5,422 nucleotides of DNA, from the NCBI GenBank assembly GCA_023440105.1, contig JAEXSY010000338.1, positions 1 to 5,422 on the forward strand, in the 5' to 3' direction. Numbering within the stretch: position 1 is the first letter of the stretch; each line of letters starts with the position of its first letter. This DNA is from Bacillota bacterium. GTDB taxonomy: Bacteria > Bacillota > Clostridia > Clostridiales > Clostridiaceae. The translations under genes were made by a program, and so were the position numbers. Of this stretch, positions 4,962 to 5,422 are shown piece by piece. The notes under the pieces were generated by a model, which was given only the letters and a program-made list of their open reading frames with translations, was not told the origin of the DNA and searched no databases.

Positions 4962-5102
4962 AATTAATATCTTGTTTTATTCATAACATATAAAAAGTCT
5001 AAAAAAGTAAAAATTACAATTATAAATAAAATATGTGAAGGAATATTAATAAATATGACGAATTAATACAATTATTCAATTATGGTCAAGAGGTGGTATT
5101 AT

Positions 5103-5422
5103 ATGTTGAGAGACAATTGTCATTATAGACAAAAGAACACATATTTATCATTTTATACATTTATCAATATAATAGGTATGTTTATTATTCCTTTTATAAC
5201 CTTTGCTGGCAAGCTTAGTATATTTACGTATCATCTTGCTATGGAGATAATCTTAATCGGCATAAGTGTTGGGATACTGATAGTCACTAGTAATACTTGG
5301 AGTATTTCAAAGAACGAATGGTATAAGTATTTTGGGATATGCTGTAGCGTTTTGTGCTTTTTTGTAATGCTTCACGTTGTTTTTTATAGTGAAAAATATG
5401 CAGTTAGTGGATATCATAACGA
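5103..5422 (+). CDS. Membrane sensor with MASE3-like N-terminal domain, cut by the window edge
   Basis: The frame is open from ATG 5103 to the end (106 full codons) with no stop, so the gene continues beyond the window. AAGAGGTGG (5088-5096) is a good ribosome site 6 nt before the ATG. Three hydrophobic segments are visible at residues about 17-35, 44-63 and 75-95. The pattern TYHLAMEIILIGISVGI followed by a Trp-containing stretch, YFGICCSVLCFFVMLH and then YSEKYAVSGYHN resembles MASE3. That domain is a membrane-embedded sensor usually fused to histidine kinases or to GGDEF/EAL proteins; I recall it as common in Clostridia. The output domain is outside the window, so kinase or diguanylate cyclase cannot be decided. 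Assignment to MASE3 is from memory of its motif order. Confidence 0.7.
   Translation, partial: MLRDNCHYRQKNTYLSFYTFINIIGMFIIPFITFAGKLSIFTYHLAMEIILIGISVGILIVTSNTWSISKNEWYKYFGICCSVLCFFVMLHVVFYSEKYAVSGYHN

Noticed and set aside
4967..5000. TTGTTT...TATAAA as a promoter for the MASE3-like gene
   Set aside because: The two boxes are only 11 nt apart, too close for a sigma-A promoter, and the region is so A+T-rich that such matches are expected by chance.

Overview
The window looks like low-GC Firmicutes DNA, most likely a Clostridia/Lachnospiraceae-type anaerobe. The support is the A+T-rich sequence, the strong AGGAGG-type ribosome sites, and protein families that are common in that group: an ExeA-like ATPase paired with a DDE transposase, a DUF6431-like protein, and a MASE3-like sensor. 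This placement is inferred from gene content; nothing in the window identifies a species.

Positions 1 to about 3483 are best read as one compact transposon of about 3.47 kb, with its genes all on the minus strand. In order of transcription they encode a zinc-ribbon/HTH protein (DUF6431-like, 2657-3250), a DD(35)E transposase of the Mu/TnsB/Tn552 type (1299-2567), an ExeA/TnsC/MuB-like AAA+ ATPase (503-1306), and a 103-residue protein that may belong to DUF6618 (182-493). The last three are tightly packed: the ATPase start overlaps the transposase stop by 8 nt, and 9 nt separate the ATPase from the small gene. Both ends carry degenerate repeats of about 19 bp, four on the left and at least two on the right in inverted orientation, as expected of transposase binding sites. 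The motif TATAG lies outside the outermost repeat on each side. Hairpins that look like transcription terminators sit just inside both ends.

The right end of the element abuts the 3' three-quarters of a thioredoxin-reductase-like flavoprotein gene (3484-4257, plus strand). That gene lacks its N-terminal FAD-binding segment and start, so it is probably a remnant cut by the insertion. It also lacks the CxxC redox pair and the basic NADPH signature, so even the intact parent was probably not a true thioredoxin reductase. A strong rho-independent terminator follows it at 4279-4327.

From 4328 to the end the sequence is more A+T-rich and of different character. It holds two small unrecognised genes (4467-4643 and 4649-4933, the second a two-helix membrane protein with a TTG start and an excellent ribosome site). 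A palindrome close to the Fur box consensus follows at 4947-4961. Last comes the start of a membrane sensor protein with a MASE3-like domain (5103 onward), cut by the window edge.

The most interesting content is the four-gene transposon: a Mu/Tn7-like transposase plus ATPase core with two accessory proteins of unknown role, of which the zinc-ribbon/HTH protein is a plausible target-choice factor.
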